The notes: generated by a model from the sequence alone, not told the origin. Positions 11,961 through 24,745 are shown, numbered from the stretch's first letter. The stretch: 64,000 nt of DNA from Hemileia vastatrix (GCA_030280995.1 JASXTE010000002.1:39722183-39786182), one strand, 5' to 3'. Numbers and translations are program-made.

Positions 11961-12669
11961 TTCATTCAACCGGCATATGCTCTGTCATTATGCCAATCAC
12001 CCTCCACCATTTTGACACACAACCCTTTTAATTTTTTTGTTTTAATACTCTCCAAATTTCCACTTTGTATACTTTATTCACTTGGGTTGGTATTTGTTTT
12101 GTTGAATATTCATTTTTATTTTGAATTTCCAGTGAATATCTCTCTCTTTTTTGGATGGCTCATTGGTTTTCTTTCACCAGCTCAACATGAAATCACATAT
12201 TTTTTGTGGGTTTCTTTTTTTCATTCATCACTCATATCCTTTTCCTCCTCTCCTCAAATATTTTGGTAGCATTTTTTTAACTCATCTCACCAGGTGAGTA
12301 ATCTTTTTCATTTTTGTTGATTTTTTATTTGCTACTCATGAATTTTTTTTTTGCTTTTTTATGCTTTTTTTGTAAGTGCTTCATTTATTTTTTTTCAAGG
12401 TTAAACTAATTTTTTTTGTTTTTTCTCTCCTTCTTTTCTCTCTTTTCCTGCCCCTTTTCCCTCCTTTACCCCCTTCTTGACTGCCTCAATCCTCCCTTTC
12501 CACCCTTATTCTCTTCCTCACCTTTCCCCACCTTTCCCCCCTTTTATCCTCTTTAGGTATTCTTTTTCCTCCCTTTAGGCACCCCTTTTTCCCCCTTTAG
12601 GCACCCTATACCCCCTTTTACCCCCTTTCGCCCCCTTTAGGCCGCCTCACCCCTCTCCCCCCCTCATCC
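11961..12669. other. Pyrimidine-rich downstream region of Harbinger 1b
   Basis: This has no gene I can support. Much of the plus strand is T- and C-rich, with C-tracts at 12440-12670 including repeated CCCCCTTTAGG blocks. The part around 12160-12330 matches 63465-63640, which marks it as Harbinger internal sequence rather than host DNA. Open frames here are low-complexity. Confidence 0.6.
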
Positions 12670-12869
12670 CCTCCCCTCTCACCTTGCCTCCACCTCCCTT
12701 TTCCTAGCTAACAAATTTGTAAGAGATTTGTTTATCTATCAAACAGTTTGTGCTTCCAATCATTTAATAGCTAAACAATTGGTGCTTCCCCAATTGTTTA
12801 TTACTAAATTTATCACATAGCAATTTGTTAGCATTTAAAAAGGGGGTGGAGGCAAGGTGAGAGGGGAGG
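12670..12869. repeat. 200-bp nested foldback
   Basis: A perfect 25-bp inverted repeat (arms 12670-12694 and 12845-12869) encloses further nested inverted repeats: GCTAACAAAT with ATTTGTTAGC, and TAAACAATTGG with CCAATTGTTTA around a 7-nt centre. The whole interval can fold as one long interrupted hairpin. It may be a small foldback element or a structured part of Harbinger 1b. I see no clear target duplication. Confidence 0.7.
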
Positions 12870-14089
12870 AAGGGAAGTGGTGGAGAGGATGAGGCGGGGG
12901 GAAGGGGTGAGGCAGCCTGAATGGGGGAAAAGGGGGAGGACCTGATGAAAGCAGAGATTAAGGGGGTTTTGAGGAGATCAAGAAGGGATAGGGGGGGTTT
13001 GAGGACACAGGAGGGGTAATATGGGATTTTGTAAAAGATAATTTTTATTATTTTTATTAACATTATTATTATTATTATTTTTTACAGAATATCATAAAGA
13101 AGAATTTTTATGGTTCAAGATGATTCAAAAATGAATTTGGTGTGTTTATAATTTTGAGTTTTTTTTTGGAATAATTTTTCTGATCCAATTTTTTTTTTGG
13201 TTTATATTTTTGATTATATTTTTTTTATCTTTTTTTTCAAGGACTTTAAGTAATATATCCAACACCAAATAACTTTAAAATTCTATTTTTTGGCAAATAA
13301 TTTTTACTGATGTTTGTTTTTATTTCATTTCATTTTTTTTGCTTACTCTTTTTTTTTTGTTTCAATTTTTTTTTCAAGGACAAATTTAGTATTTGATTTT
13401 TTTTAAAAAAAAACAATTATTTGGATTAATTTTTATCAAGACTACTCTTAAGGTTGAATAAACTAAATTTTGTGAGTTTTATTTTTTTGCCATTTAATTT
13501 TTGGTTTTCAACACAATTTTTTTTTTGTTTAGAGAAAAAAATTTTTATTTTGTCAGAATCAACTCTTGATTTTGGTTTGGGAAATGGTGTGATCAAAAAA
13601 ATTTGGAACTCTTCTCATGATCATCACCAAAGAACCAAAGCTCCACCTGGCTTGGAATCTTGTCAAGAGTTCACACATTTTGGATATTCATTTCAAATCA
13701 GTCAAAAATTAATCCACCAAATAAATAAGGCAAAAAAAGAAGATAAATTTAACAAATATAAAAAAACTTTAAGTAGATCAAAAAAGTATGGGGATGAGCA
13801 GAGTCATCAAATATTTATTATTTTTTCATAATTCTTTTATAAATAACTCTTATATTTCAAATTCCTAAAGTAAAGTAATGGGCCAACAAACTTGTGTTGT
13901 ATAAATGGGAATCAATACAACATTTATTTGTTTCATGAGGTTCCTCCAGCATACACTTGTGGAAAGTCCCAAACATTTGTTTCTAGATTTTATCCACATT
14001 TTGGCTAGTGGAATCGTAATTACTTTAAAACTAGGGAAATTGATATATATTAGTTCTTTATATATTAATTTATGTAATTATATTAAATC
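12870..14089. other. Low-complexity AT/T-rich spacer in Harbinger 1b
   Basis: Purine-rich to about 13020, then long T runs. A 125-codon plus-strand frame at 13454-13831 has a polar end (NKYKKTLSRSKKYGDEQS) but matches no family I recognise and starts in T-rich sequence. I treat it as unsupported. No RNA gene seen. Confidence 0.5.
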
Positions 14090-14500
14090 TTGGTGATTCC
14101 CACCCCTCACTTCAATAAAATGCAGGGGGGGGGTATTTCCAAATTTTTGAATCTGACATGTAAAATTTTAATTTTCATATCAGACTTTCAAAATTTTTGA
14201 TTTAAATTTTTGGTGGTACCAATCCCTTACTTCAATAAAATGCAGGGGGGAGGATTTCCAAAATGTCTTATAAGACTTGCAAAATTTATGACTTGAAAGA
14301 ATTTTGGTGATATCTGTAAAATGCAGGGGGTAGCAATGCCAAATTTTTATATAAGACTTTCAAGATTCTTGACTTGAAAGAATTTTGGTGATACCCACCC
14401 CTTACTTCAAAAAAATGCAGGGGGGGGATTGGAAAATTTTCAAATGAGACTTGAAAATTTATTTGAAAAAGAATTTTTAACATTAAAATAAAAAAATTCA
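14090..14500. repeat. G-tract minisatellite, Harbinger 1b
   Basis: Four imperfect units recur at TGCAGGGG (14121, 14241, 14322, 14416). The full unit is about 120 bp and later units are shortened. Each has a run of G after AAATGCA and a TTTTGGTGAT block. The reverse-complement version is present at 51838-52140 between the two genes of copy 2, so it belongs to the element. Confidence 0.8.
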
Positions 14501-14665
14501 ACTAATGATGGATAGAGTAATGAAATACAGGAAATTATTGTAAAAATTTATGTACAAATAATTATGAATAGTTGAAGTGTGAAAGAAATAAAACAAACTA
14601 GTGATCAAAAAATTTCATTAGACATTCAAATTCCTCATAAGATTTATTGGCTTTAACACATTTCA

Positions 14666-15567
14666 TTAAAAAAAATTCTTCTTGGAATTTTCTTTGAGAT
14701 CATGCTTAAATTTCATCTGTTCCATTAAGTTTTTATGCTCAATTGTTTTCTCCTCTTTCTTTGATTTTTTGATACTAAGAGTTAGCTTGAATTTCTTCTC
14801 CTCCAAGTCTTGTGCCCTATCATCCTTCTGTAAAGAGAGCTTGTACTTCCTCTCTTTGAATTCATGTACTCTTTCAACCCTCCTTAAAGAGAGCTTGTAT
14901 TTTTGCTTTTCAAACTTTAGAGTCTCTTTAGAAACTTCCACTTGTTCTAGAGTGATAAGAAATATTAACAAAAAGTAGAAGAAAAACAGAGTAAATTATT
15001 AAGAGGTATGGTATCACTTACCAGCATCACGTTTCTTCAAAAATTCTTTGATAGAGGAAAAAGGGGTTTGAGATGAAGTATCACTTTTTGTCTTCTTTGA
15101 AAGTGGAAATTTAGACTACTTGAAGCCCTTTTCTTTTTATTCAAGGTCACATTTTACTCCTCATTGTTGTTGCTGGCTTCAGACTCAGTTGATTGTGGCT
15201 CTTGCATTTGCTCTTCAGCCTTTTTAGAAATAAGAAAATGTAAATAATAAAAAAAAGAATTGGTAAGAAAAAAAGAAAAAAAAACATACTTGAGTAAGAT
15301 TGGGTTGGTTTAAATTGCTATAAGGATCTATAGCAAATCTATCTAGATTCATTGAATTTAGAAAAGTGGAGGCTTGAGTGGAGGAAGAGGATGGGAAAAG
15401 ATTTGTTTTGACATCATGTTTGGAGATAGCATCTTCACCATCCAACATGTTTGCACAATTAACATCAGCTCGCTCTCCAAAAATAGTGTCCATCTCTTTA
15501 AAGTAAGGACATAAAGATTCAAGTTTATCATCTATGGATTTTATGCCCTTACTGATATCAATGTCAG
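14666..15567 (-). pseudogene. Harbinger partner gene (copy 1b), C-terminal part
   Basis: Minus strand, aligned with 50590-51622 of copy 2. From the right: SKGIKSIDDKLESLCPYFKEMD, NMLDGEDAISKHDVK, then Q followed by GTATGT, a donor matching the intron of copy 2; later exons include a coiled-coil segment (14971-14666) with only two 18-residue charged repeats. The gene is cut at 15567 by the 5' LTR of element B; its N-terminal part continues at 36820. In this copy the codon before the donor is CAA, whereas copy 2 has TAA, showing the ancestral reading. Confidence 0.78.
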
Positions 15568-16316
15568 TGTGGCATTCCACATCTGGGTATGCCACTTTGG
15601 TGAAAATTTGATTGAATATTTCTTGAAAGGAAATTTTGGTGTTACCAGGTGTTAATTTGGTTATTATGGATATTTTTAGGATGATTTGTGGCATTTTGGA
15701 ATGGTTATATGATGGTATTTTTCATGTGATTTAATGGTTTTATGGATTTGGAAATGGTCATATTGGATTTTTGGGGTGATTCTCCAACTTTGGGTATTTT
15801 CTGGGGCTCTTTTAGGTTTATTTTGAATATTAATAGAAATTTTCTGGACTATAAGGCTGAATATTTGGAATTTTACAAGGTGATTATTATCATTGGATAG
15901 CCCAGATTTTTTTCTATCTTTTATGTCTTGATGGTTTTTTATCATATTTTACTGTTTTCTTAGTGTTTTACTTGATTTAGTGACTTATAGTATTATTGGT
16001 GGATATGGTGTGCTGATGGAATGGCCACTGAGCTTCAGTGCTCTGGTGCACTCTGGTGAGCTCCGGCTTTCTCCGGTGATTTTCTGGTGCAAAAGCGAAG
16101 TGTACTTGAAAAATTCTGTCATTGTGGCAAAGTTCGGTCATGGTGGCAAAATTATCTCACTGTGGAAAATTTAGCTCACTCTGGCAAAATTAGCTCATTA
16201 TGGCAAAAAGAGCTCATTGTGGCAAAATTTGCTCACAATGGGAAAGTCTGGTCACTGGGTTAAAGTTTGGTCACTGTACCAAAGTTTGGTGGCTGTGGAA
16301 AAATTTGGCTATTGTG

Positions 16317-17122
16317 TGTCACACGCCACGTGACACTCGAGGCAAAAGCAGCTCATTAAATCAATAATACAGAGGTCTAAATCCATAATCAAAGCGCAGA
16401 AAGAAATTCTACATAGCAACTGAGACTTTTCTTTGTGTACTCACTATTCAACCGGGCTATCCTAAACTCTAAATCTAAATTAGTCAATCTCTCAATCTTG
16501 TGTCTTAGCTTTTCCTAAATAAGCAACACACAGCGCAATAGTCAATGTAATATTCCGCTAAAAGGTTTATTAAATATCTGTGGGTTATTAAAAGGGGTAG
16601 TGAGCATGGACGGGATGGTTAGTGGAGGATTAAAGGGTTAACAGATGTTAGTGAGGAGGGTCCAGGTGTAACGGGTGTAATTAGGTGGTCTGTGGTGTGC
16701 GGAATGAGGGATGGGTATGAGGTCAATGGGAGGAGGAGTAAAGGATATAAAAAGGGTTGGATTTTGGTTCGAAATTCTTTAGAATTAAGTTATAAAACAT
16801 ATATATAGTTAATAGTGGTAAAGCTTCAGGTTAAATCATTATTATTGTATCTTTACTTATTTTCTCAGTAATCATTTCTAAATCCTAAATCTTTGATTAT
16901 TGAGTTTCCAACCCTTTGTGAGATCTTAAGAATATTAATATTACCTTTAAATTATATTAGAATTCTTATCAAACATATCTCAAAGAAGTAGCTCTTCCTT
17001 TGAGTCATCTTCAAATCACTTCCTCAAACATTTCCTCTGTGCTTCAAAGAAGTTTCTAAACTACTCTCCTCATCTCACTTCCAGGAACACCCTCGACCTT
17101 GTGCGTAGGTTGTCCGGTGACA
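16317..17122. mobile_element. Solo LTR D
   Basis: An 806-bp block absent from the 3' LTR of element B. It starts TGTCACACG and ends CCGGTGACA, with terminal TGTCA/TGACA inverted repeats, and is flanked on both sides by TTGTG (16312-16316 and 17123-17127). There is no internal coding region, so it is best read as a solo LTR left after recombination. Its C+G content and CpG density look higher than in neighbouring repeats. No other copy is in the window, so the family is unknown. Confidence 0.88.
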
Positions 17123-17187
17123 TTGTGGCGAAATTAGGTTAGAATTCATCATGCTTATTAGATCAATAGTTTATTGTAGATCCTATG

Positions 17188-18367
17188 TGTCAGCCTATAT
17201 ATCCCTAGGACTGAGTATTTCTTATAATTAAAATAAGATAGCCTTAATTACATTAAGCTTATATCTTAAAAATAAGGTTAAAATAATAATATATATGATT
17301 ATATTACATATATATATATAATTATTACTCTATTATATAAATTATAGTAGTTTAAATAGCTTATCCATAGCCTAATAATACTTATTAAGGTGTTAATGGA
17401 GTCATAATATACTTATCTTAAGTGATACTAAGTAATTATTGACATACATAAGCTTATATGTATACATAAATCTCATATTCAGTGAAATATGCAGTATATT
17501 ATGTATATTTAGGTATATAAGTGTGTTTTAGCCCCTTAATAGCCTATAAACTTTGTTTTTCTGTTTATTTTAGGTCATATGGACGTATCCAGTGGACTCA
17601 CAACGCCTACAGAAGAATAAAAATCTATTTCAGGTGCATACACTCAGTCTGGACAACTTAATCTGCTTCCTTGGATGGATATTCACGGATTTATGGGTTG
17701 GGAGGTCATTTCTGGGTTAATATGGATGCTTGGGGATGTTATTGGGGCCTTGTAAATTTCAATTTTTTCCTTTATATGCTTTGTGTTTCATTAAATCTCT
17801 TTTTGATTGCTTATTTTACCTGTTTCTTTATGGTATCTGCTTTTATCTGGATTTTCTATTTGTGGTATAGATCTGTGTTATCATTAATTGTGATGAAGAG
17901 TCCTTACTGGAGGTCTTGGTGTTGAACCTGCTTGAAGTGGACGCCATGGGGAGGTGATGGGCCCTCACAGTGCTGTAATTTCCGGGGATAGCAGTGACAT
18001 CATCTGGATTGAAGGTCTGTGCACTCCAGGGGATTTGGGTATAAGTAAGGAGGGATTTTGACGGTTATTTATCATCAATTACTTACTACATTTAAATCCA
18101 ACACTTCAATACAATTATTAACATTTAGAAATATATTATAAAGCCTTTTATAAGTTGATATTATCATTATATAAGCTATAACTATATTCTATTTATCTAT
18201 TTTCCACCACTAGCACACATTTAAATCCAAGTATTGTGAGTTTTATTTGAGTATAACTATTTTATTAGTCTTCCCCTGAGGTTTAATCACTAAATCATTT
18301 ATCAATAAGTAGTAGGATCATAAATAAATACTATTAAATTATACTTAAATACTAGACTATACTGACA
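17188..18367 (+). repeat. 5' LTR of element C
   Basis: 1,180 bp. It differs from the 3' LTR by roughly 25 substitutions and one 2-bp indel (about 98% identity). An 84-codon hydrophobic open frame (17671-17925) lies inside and is mirrored in the other LTR, as any LTR sequence would be. Confidence 0.95.
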
Positions 18368-18382
18368 ATTGGGGGTCTTTCC
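18368..18382 (+). promoter_or_regulatory. Candidate primer-binding site of element C
   Basis: ATTGGGGGTCTTTCC directly follows the 5' LTR and shares ATTGGGGG with the same position in element A. Primer tRNA unknown. Confidence 0.55.
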
Positions 18383-18877
18383 TTGATTATTATTGATTTT
18401 TTAGTATAAGCCTTGGGACGTGATTTTTACTTTAGTATAGCTCAAAATAACCAAATATTTGCGTCTTCTGCATATTAGTGGCTCATAATAACTCAGTGAT
18501 TGGGGAAAAGAATCCTTATAATAATTTTACTAATTTTTTAAAATAAAAATTAGGTATTTACAGTAGTAACTGTACCCAATATAAACCCGATTTCACTTGG
18601 TATTTGGTCACCAATATAAAACCCAATTAAACTGGTATTTGGTTAAAGCTTGGTAAGCTATTTATTCGCCCTTATAAAGGTCTAGTTAAAATTATTGTTT
18701 TATTTTTAACAGATTTTTTCGAATTTTTCTTATATTTTATTTAAAAAAATAAAAATATAAATTCAGGGTAAGCTCCAGTGCTTTTTTATTAGTAATAACA
18801 TTGCTAATAACTTTTGTCTACTAATTCCATAGAGTTTTTCCTTTTTGTAGACATGATATATTTTCATTATTAGCAAT

Positions 18878-19669
18878 ATGAGTGCTCCTCAGGACAGTGT
18901 AAGTGACAAGCCTGCTTATAATACCAGGTCAAAAGCTAACAAAAACTATCCAGGACATAACCATGGAGGGTCAGCAATACCCCCAGTCAGAGAACATGAG
19001 CATAGTGGAAAAAGAAGCCCTTTTAAAAATGATAACCATAAAAAAGACGTCTCCTCTTCTTCAGGATCAACTATCCCACTCGGCCAAACAGGTTTTGAAG
19101 TTGGAAGAATCCAAGGCACTCATGTTCAAAGAGGTAGAGCAATTACAGAACAATTTCAAGGTAGGGTTTCAACAAATGAATCAGACACTGGCAGAGCTAA
19201 AGCGAGGCCAGCAAAGTCAACCAAGTTAGCAACCCCCTATCCCAGGCGGGTCAACTCACTCCCAGGAGAAAATCCTGGTAGACAAATGGAAGTGGGACTG
19301 GTTCTATCAACAATGGACCAGCCACAGCTGCAACAGGGATCCACCACCTCATCAGACTTCCTTAGTTCACCCTTACAAAGGAAAAAAGCGCCAAAAATAA
19401 GGACTGGCATCTATCCCATGGTAAGTAGATTACCCTCTCAGATTGAACACAATACTGATAATTACAATATAGGTAATCCTATTGATGTTAAATCTGTGCA
19501 GAAAATAAAGGAGGACTTAAGAAATTTAGGTTTTAGAGTAGATACACCTGACTTGTCTTTTGTCCACAATAAAAGTACTATTTATAATGATAATACAATT
19601 AATCCTCAGTTGCCACCACCTACTAGTGAGATGAGAAGTTCACAGGAGAGTGAGAGAATTGAAAAGTAA
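18878..19669 (+). CDS. Gag-like first ORF region of element C (two overlapping frames)
   Basis: The frame opened by ATG at 18878 (MSAPQDSVSDKPAYNTRSK) stays open to TAA at 19667. A second frame (from 18903) encodes a better Gag-like protein: a coiled-coil segment (LKLEESKALMFKEVEQLQNN), then KWKWDW, and a basic end GKKRQK before TAA at 19398. It is itself interrupted by TAG at 19227. The corresponding element A protein follows the second frame and then the first, implying a -1 shift near 19382. The start peptide in one frame and the coiled coil in the other suggest an extra indel near 18940. The TAA at 19667 is followed in the same frame by the gag-pol ORF. Confidence 0.65.
   Translation: MSAPQDSVSDKPAYNTRSKANKNYPGHNHGGSAIPPVREHEHSGKRSPFKNDNHKKDVSSSSGSTIPLGQTGFEVGRIQGTHVQRGRAITEQFQGRVSTNESDTGRAKARPAKSTKLATPYPRRVNSLPGENPGRQMEVGLVLSTMDQPQLQQGSTTSSDFLSSPLQRKKAPKIRTGIYPMVSRLPSQIEHNTDNYNIGNPIDVKSVQKIKEDLRNLGFRVDTPDLSFVHNKSTIYNDNTINPQLPPPTSEMRSSQESERIEK
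19382..19388 (+). promoter_or_regulatory. Candidate -1 ribosomal frameshift site
   Basis: The heptamer A AAA AAG sits in the exact X XXY YYZ phase of the Gag-like frame, nine bases before that frame's stop (19398). A -1 slip continues into the frame of gag-pol. In element A the homologous place has the same -1 frame relation but reads A AAA AGG. Confidence 0.55.
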
Positions 19670-19672
19670 GAC

Positions 19673-22600
19673 ATGGAATATTTTAACAATAATCCAATTG
19701 TCCATAGAATTGTTTCAGCATTGTGGAATAGAATGACTGATTGTGAGGAACAGACAGTTAAGCTCACAAGTGATACAATTTCATCCTTAACATTAAATAT
19801 TTCTCAACTGGAAACACATAATAAAGAATTGGAGAATGAACATTTGTCTCTAACTCTTAAATATGATTCATTGAGTAGTAAATATAATGAACTTTCAAAC
19901 AAATTCTGTGAGTTAGAAAAATTGTATGAAACACATTTATTTAAAACTGAATCAAGAACTAAGTTATCTTTTGCCCAGACAAATCAAAGTGTCTCTGAGT
20001 TGCTACAAAGATTAACTAAAGTTGAGATTGAAACTGCCAATCTACTAATGAACCAGGATAATCATAAGTATAATCAATATAATAATAATCCTTTCATTGG
20101 CAAAAGTGAATCTCATTCCTTCCCTATACCACCACAACTAAAACCATCTGGTGGTAGTGTCAAATCTGAAAATATAAGTCAAAAATCTGTACAGGAGGAA
20201 ATACAAGATCATTTATCAAGAGTTAATGAGTTGTTGAATTTACCTAAGATTAGTGAGATAAAATCCAATCAGAAAAACTGGCCTAAGATAGATCAGTACC
20301 CAACTTATGATGGGGAAGCCAGCTCTGATTGGCAACATTTTATTCAAAGAATTGACAACTTGAAATTCTCATATAAGTTACCAGATGAAGAAATAACATC
20401 AAAATTAATTTCTTTATTTAAGGATGTTGCTTTATTATGGTTTGAAGCTGTCTTGAGTGAGGGTAAAGATTACTCTTGGGCTGAATGGAAACAACTAATT
20501 GAAAAACAATTTGGAGGTTCTAAATTCAGACTTACTCAGCAGAGACTTTATGAGAAAACTAGGTATAATCCGTTGAATGGTGACAAACCTATGGTATTTT
20601 TAATGAATTTAAATAAAATATTAAAAGCCTTTGAGCCTAATATAGATTTTAACTTATGGAAAGATAAGATTATATATAAATTACCTATATCTGTCAGAGA
20701 CATTGTTGTAGCTAGAACAATTAATGTTACTGAATATTCTGACTTTATTAATATCTGCAATGAAATATTACTAAACCATAAGTATGAAGCAAGGTATTCC
20801 ACTTATAAACAAAATGTTGAACCTGTAAAAAATCAGAATTCAAAAACACTTCAGGAGAAGCAGAAAAAACCTTCTGCACCTGTAGTACCTAAAAAGTATG
20901 AAACAAATACTTGTTATAAATGTAACAAACTTTGGGTTAAAGGACACAAATGTGAGAAAAATATAAATATTGTTGAAAATCAACGTGAATCCGAAACTGA
21001 AACTGAAAAAAGTAAAGAATCAAGTGATTATGACAGCAATATCTCATATAGTGATGAAAATGAAGTCTGTATGTTGGAAGATGATTTGTCCATCTTTGAA
21101 AATCCAATATTAAATATGGACTCAAATGAATATTTAATGAATTTTGAGGATGCTGAAATCATTAAAGATATACAAGCTGATAACTTTAGAATGACACCTA
21201 TCACAGTTCCAGCTATCATTTCTGGTGAAAATGTTAATATAGTGTTGGAAACAGGAGCTTCTGGCTCTGTTGTTTCTACTAATACATTACAGAAAATTGA
21301 TAGTGAATATAAGTCTAAGCTTGAGCCACTTCAGAGTAAAAATTGGAGAGTTTTTGGATCAGTACTACATCCCATTGGTAGATACAAAGCTTCTGTTTTA
21401 TTTAAACACCAACATGGTTATGTAAGAATAACTTGTGACTTTGTAGTAATGGATAATACTAACTGTAGTAACTGTTTTATCATTGGAAATGATATTCTGA
21501 CTAAATTTGGTGTGAAATTAGACTCTGCTAATAACAATTTTACAATTGGCATGAATGGTAAAAGGAAATTTAAAATAAAATCTTTTAACACAGTCTTACA
21601 CATTGAGTCAGTAACAAATATTTCATGCAAAGGAAGAGAATCCAATGAGATGGAACTTCTGGAAACAGAAATTTCTAAAGCATCATTTGGCACTCAGATA
21701 AGTGAAGCTGAGAGAAATAATATTTTGGACTTAATTAAAGCATTTCCAATGGCTTTTGCACATGGTACAGATGAACTTGGCCTTGTAAAAGATCATGAAA
21801 TGAAGATTAGTTTAACCTGTGATATGGATAATATTCCTGCTAGTCTTAAAAAGAAACCATACCCTGCTTCACCAATGAAGAGGAAAGACATAGAGGATAA
21901 TATTAAGATGTTATTAAAAATGAACATTCTTGAAAAGGTTGAAACTACACCAAAATATTGTGTAATATCACCAGTGCTAATTTCTTATGAACAAGATAAA
22001 GCAAGACTGTGTGGTGATTATAGAGAATTAAATACATTTAAAGTAGATGATATTTATCCTTTGCCAAGGATTGCCTCTATACTTGCTACCCTCAAAGGTG
22101 CTAAGTATATAAGTTGCCTAGATGGAAATAAAGGGTACCATCAAATTCCTGTTGAAAAGAATTCAAAGAACTTTTTGTTGATAACAACACATATGGGAAT
22201 TTATAAATATGTCAGAATGCCATTTGGACCAAAAAATTCTCCATCAGTATTTCAGAAGTTAATGGATATAACATTCCATAATGAAATGATTGAAGGATGG
22301 TTAATGGTATACATTGATGACATCATAGTGTTCTATAAAACTTATGATGAACACTTAATCCATTTAAAGAAGGTATTTCAAAAAATGGATGAAGTAAAAA
22401 TGACCCTTGCATTGAAAAAATGTAAATTTGGGTTTGAATCTTTAAAAGTGCTTGGTCATAATGTAACTGGCTTACAAATATGTGTAGACCAAAATAAAGT
22501 GGCTGCAATAAAGAATATTGGTATTCCTCAAAATGTAAAGGATGTACAATCTTTTCTTGGTATGTGTGGTTATTATAGACAATATATAAAAAACTACCAG

Positions 22601-24745
22601 TTAATTTCTGCACCATTGACCACACTGATAAAGAAATCAGAAGCTTTCATTTGGAATAATGAAAGACAAAAGGATTTTGATAAGTTGAAAGAATGTTTAA
22701 TGACAGCTCCTATCTTGGGATTACCAGATTTCCAATTACCTTTTGTATTATATACAGATGCAAGTTTTATTGGTCTGGGTTCTGCTTTGCATCAAAAACA
22801 ACTTATTGAATGAAAAATTTCAGAAGTAGTAATTTGCTATATTTCACGTACTCTAAAAAGTAGTGAATTGAAATATGGTGCTACTCAACTTGAATGTTTG
22901 GCAGTAGTATGGGCTCTTGAGAAGCTACATTATTACCTTGAAGACCAAAAATTTGAGTTAATAACTGACTGTAGTGCAGTTAAGTCACTCTTAAACATGA
23001 TAACTCCTAATAGACACATGTTTAGATGGATATTAGCTGTACAAGAATACAGAGGACAGATGACTATTACACATAGAGCAGGAACCTTACACTCTAATGT
23101 AGATCTGTTATCTAGAGTACCTCTGCCTAATAATGATGATAATCCTGCTTATGTTCCTGAATCAGAGATTATTAACATTTATGGCATTTATATTGTAGAT
23201 CTTGAGGATGAATTTATGCAATCAATTCTTGATATGTATGCTTCAGATCCTGACTTGAGTAAACTCACTACAATATTAAATGATCCATCTAATGCTTCAA
23301 TGAATGTTGTACTAAAAACATTACCAAATAAGTATAAAGAAGCATTATAAAAAGGAAAATTTTCCATTGAGGATGGTTTTATATATTACAGGAAAAAATT
23401 AAGTAATTTAATTGTAATTTCCCCTTCAATGAAGGAGTTAATGTTAAGTATATGTCATGATGATATATTGGCAGGTCATTTTGACTACCATAAAACATTA
23501 ACCAGAGTAAAAAACACAGCTTGGTGGATTAACATGTCTGAGGATGTTCAGAAATATGTTGAGACATGTGATTCTTGTCAAAAATCTAAAAGATTAACAG
23601 GCAAAAGAGCTGGTTTATTACAACAAATTGAGCAACCAAAAGCTCCATGGGAAACAATTAACATGGACTTTGTAAAAGGTTTGCCAATAGCAGGGCATAA
23701 GAGTTATAACTCCTGCTGGGTAATTGTAGATAGATTTACAAAGATGTGTAAATTTATTCCTACCCACAAAGAGGTTTCTGCAAAGGACTTATCTTTTTTA
23801 TGGTGGACACAAATTTTAAATATAGCAGGTTTCCCCAAAGCAATAGTTTCTGACAGATATCCTAAAATTACTTCTGAGTTCTGGACATCAATTATGGATG
23901 TTTCAGGGTGTCAATTAAAAATTTCTACAGCACACCATCCACAAACTGATGGGCTAGAAAAAAGAATGATACAAACTTTAGAAGATATGATAAGAAGATA
24001 TTGTGCTTTTGGTCTTAACTTTAAAGACAATGACAAATTCACACATGATTGGCTAACCCTTATCCCAGGTTTAGAATTTGCATACAATAGTACAGTACAT
24101 TCTGTCACTGGCAAAAAGCCATTTGAGTTATGGTTGGGTTATGTACCTAATACCCCTGCTAAAACTCTTAATAAATTACCTAGATCGGATATCCATCCAG
24201 GTACTAAATCTTTTCTACAGATGCAAGAATTATGCAGAAAACATTCTCAAGAATGTATAAATAAGGTGTTTGAGTATGAAAAGAAAAGATGGGATAAAGC
24301 CCATAAAGAACAAATGTTCAAAGAGAGTGATGAAGTCCTTATTTCAACACTACATTTAAATTTAAATGGTAATGTTAAATTGAAGGATCCATTCATTGGA
24401 CCATTTGTAGTTAAAAAGATGGTTGGTAATAATGCTGTTGAGGTTATTCTATATGCACCTTATGATAGAAAACATCCAGTATTTCCTATTTCTCTTATAA
24501 AACCATACCATTCTTATGATACTTCTCTATTTCCAAGACGATCAGGAATGCATAAACAGCAACCTGAAGAAATAGTTGAAAAGGCAGAAATTGAAAAGAT
24601 ACTTAAAAAGAGACACCTTACTAAAGAAAAGGGAGTTGAGTATCTATTAAGATTTAAAAATAAATCAAGTGAATATGACCAGTGGATTCCAGAAAATGAA
24701 ATCTCTGATCTTAATAATCTTATGAAAAAATTTAAATCAAAATAA
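19673..24745 (+). pseudogene. Gag-pol polyprotein of element C, two in-frame stops
   Basis: One frame of about 1,690 codons is broken only by TGA at 22811 and TAA at 23348. Order: coiled coil (residues ~20-110), capsid-like region with NWPKIDQYPTYDG (~200), zinc knuckle CYKCNKLWVKGHKC (~420), an acidic linker, protease VLETGASGSVVS (~525; ETG where DSG or DTG is usual), RT with CGDYRELN and VYIDDIIVF (intact YxDD), RNase H with LYTDASFIGLGSAL, the zinc-binding segment CDSCQKSK, an integrase core with MDFVKGLP and SDRYPK, and a chromodomain tail EYLLRFKNK/YDQWIPENEI. The catalytic Glu of the integrase is replaced: GLEKRMIQ against GLAERMIQ in element A. With the protease change and two stops, the copy is unlikely to be autonomous. 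Confidence 0.93.

Noticed and set aside
13454..13831. Hypothetical 125-residue protein
   Set aside because: Starts in T-rich low-complexity DNA, has no recognisable domain and no counterpart in Harbinger copy 2.
17671..17925. 84-codon hydrophobic frame present twice (also 25338-25592)
   Set aside because: Both copies are the two LTRs of element C, so duplication is expected and is no evidence of selection.
19667..19672. Programmed stop readthrough between the two ORFs of element C
   Set aside because: Element A has an in-frame stop (6296-6298) in the same general region but not at the homologous position, so both look like mutations.
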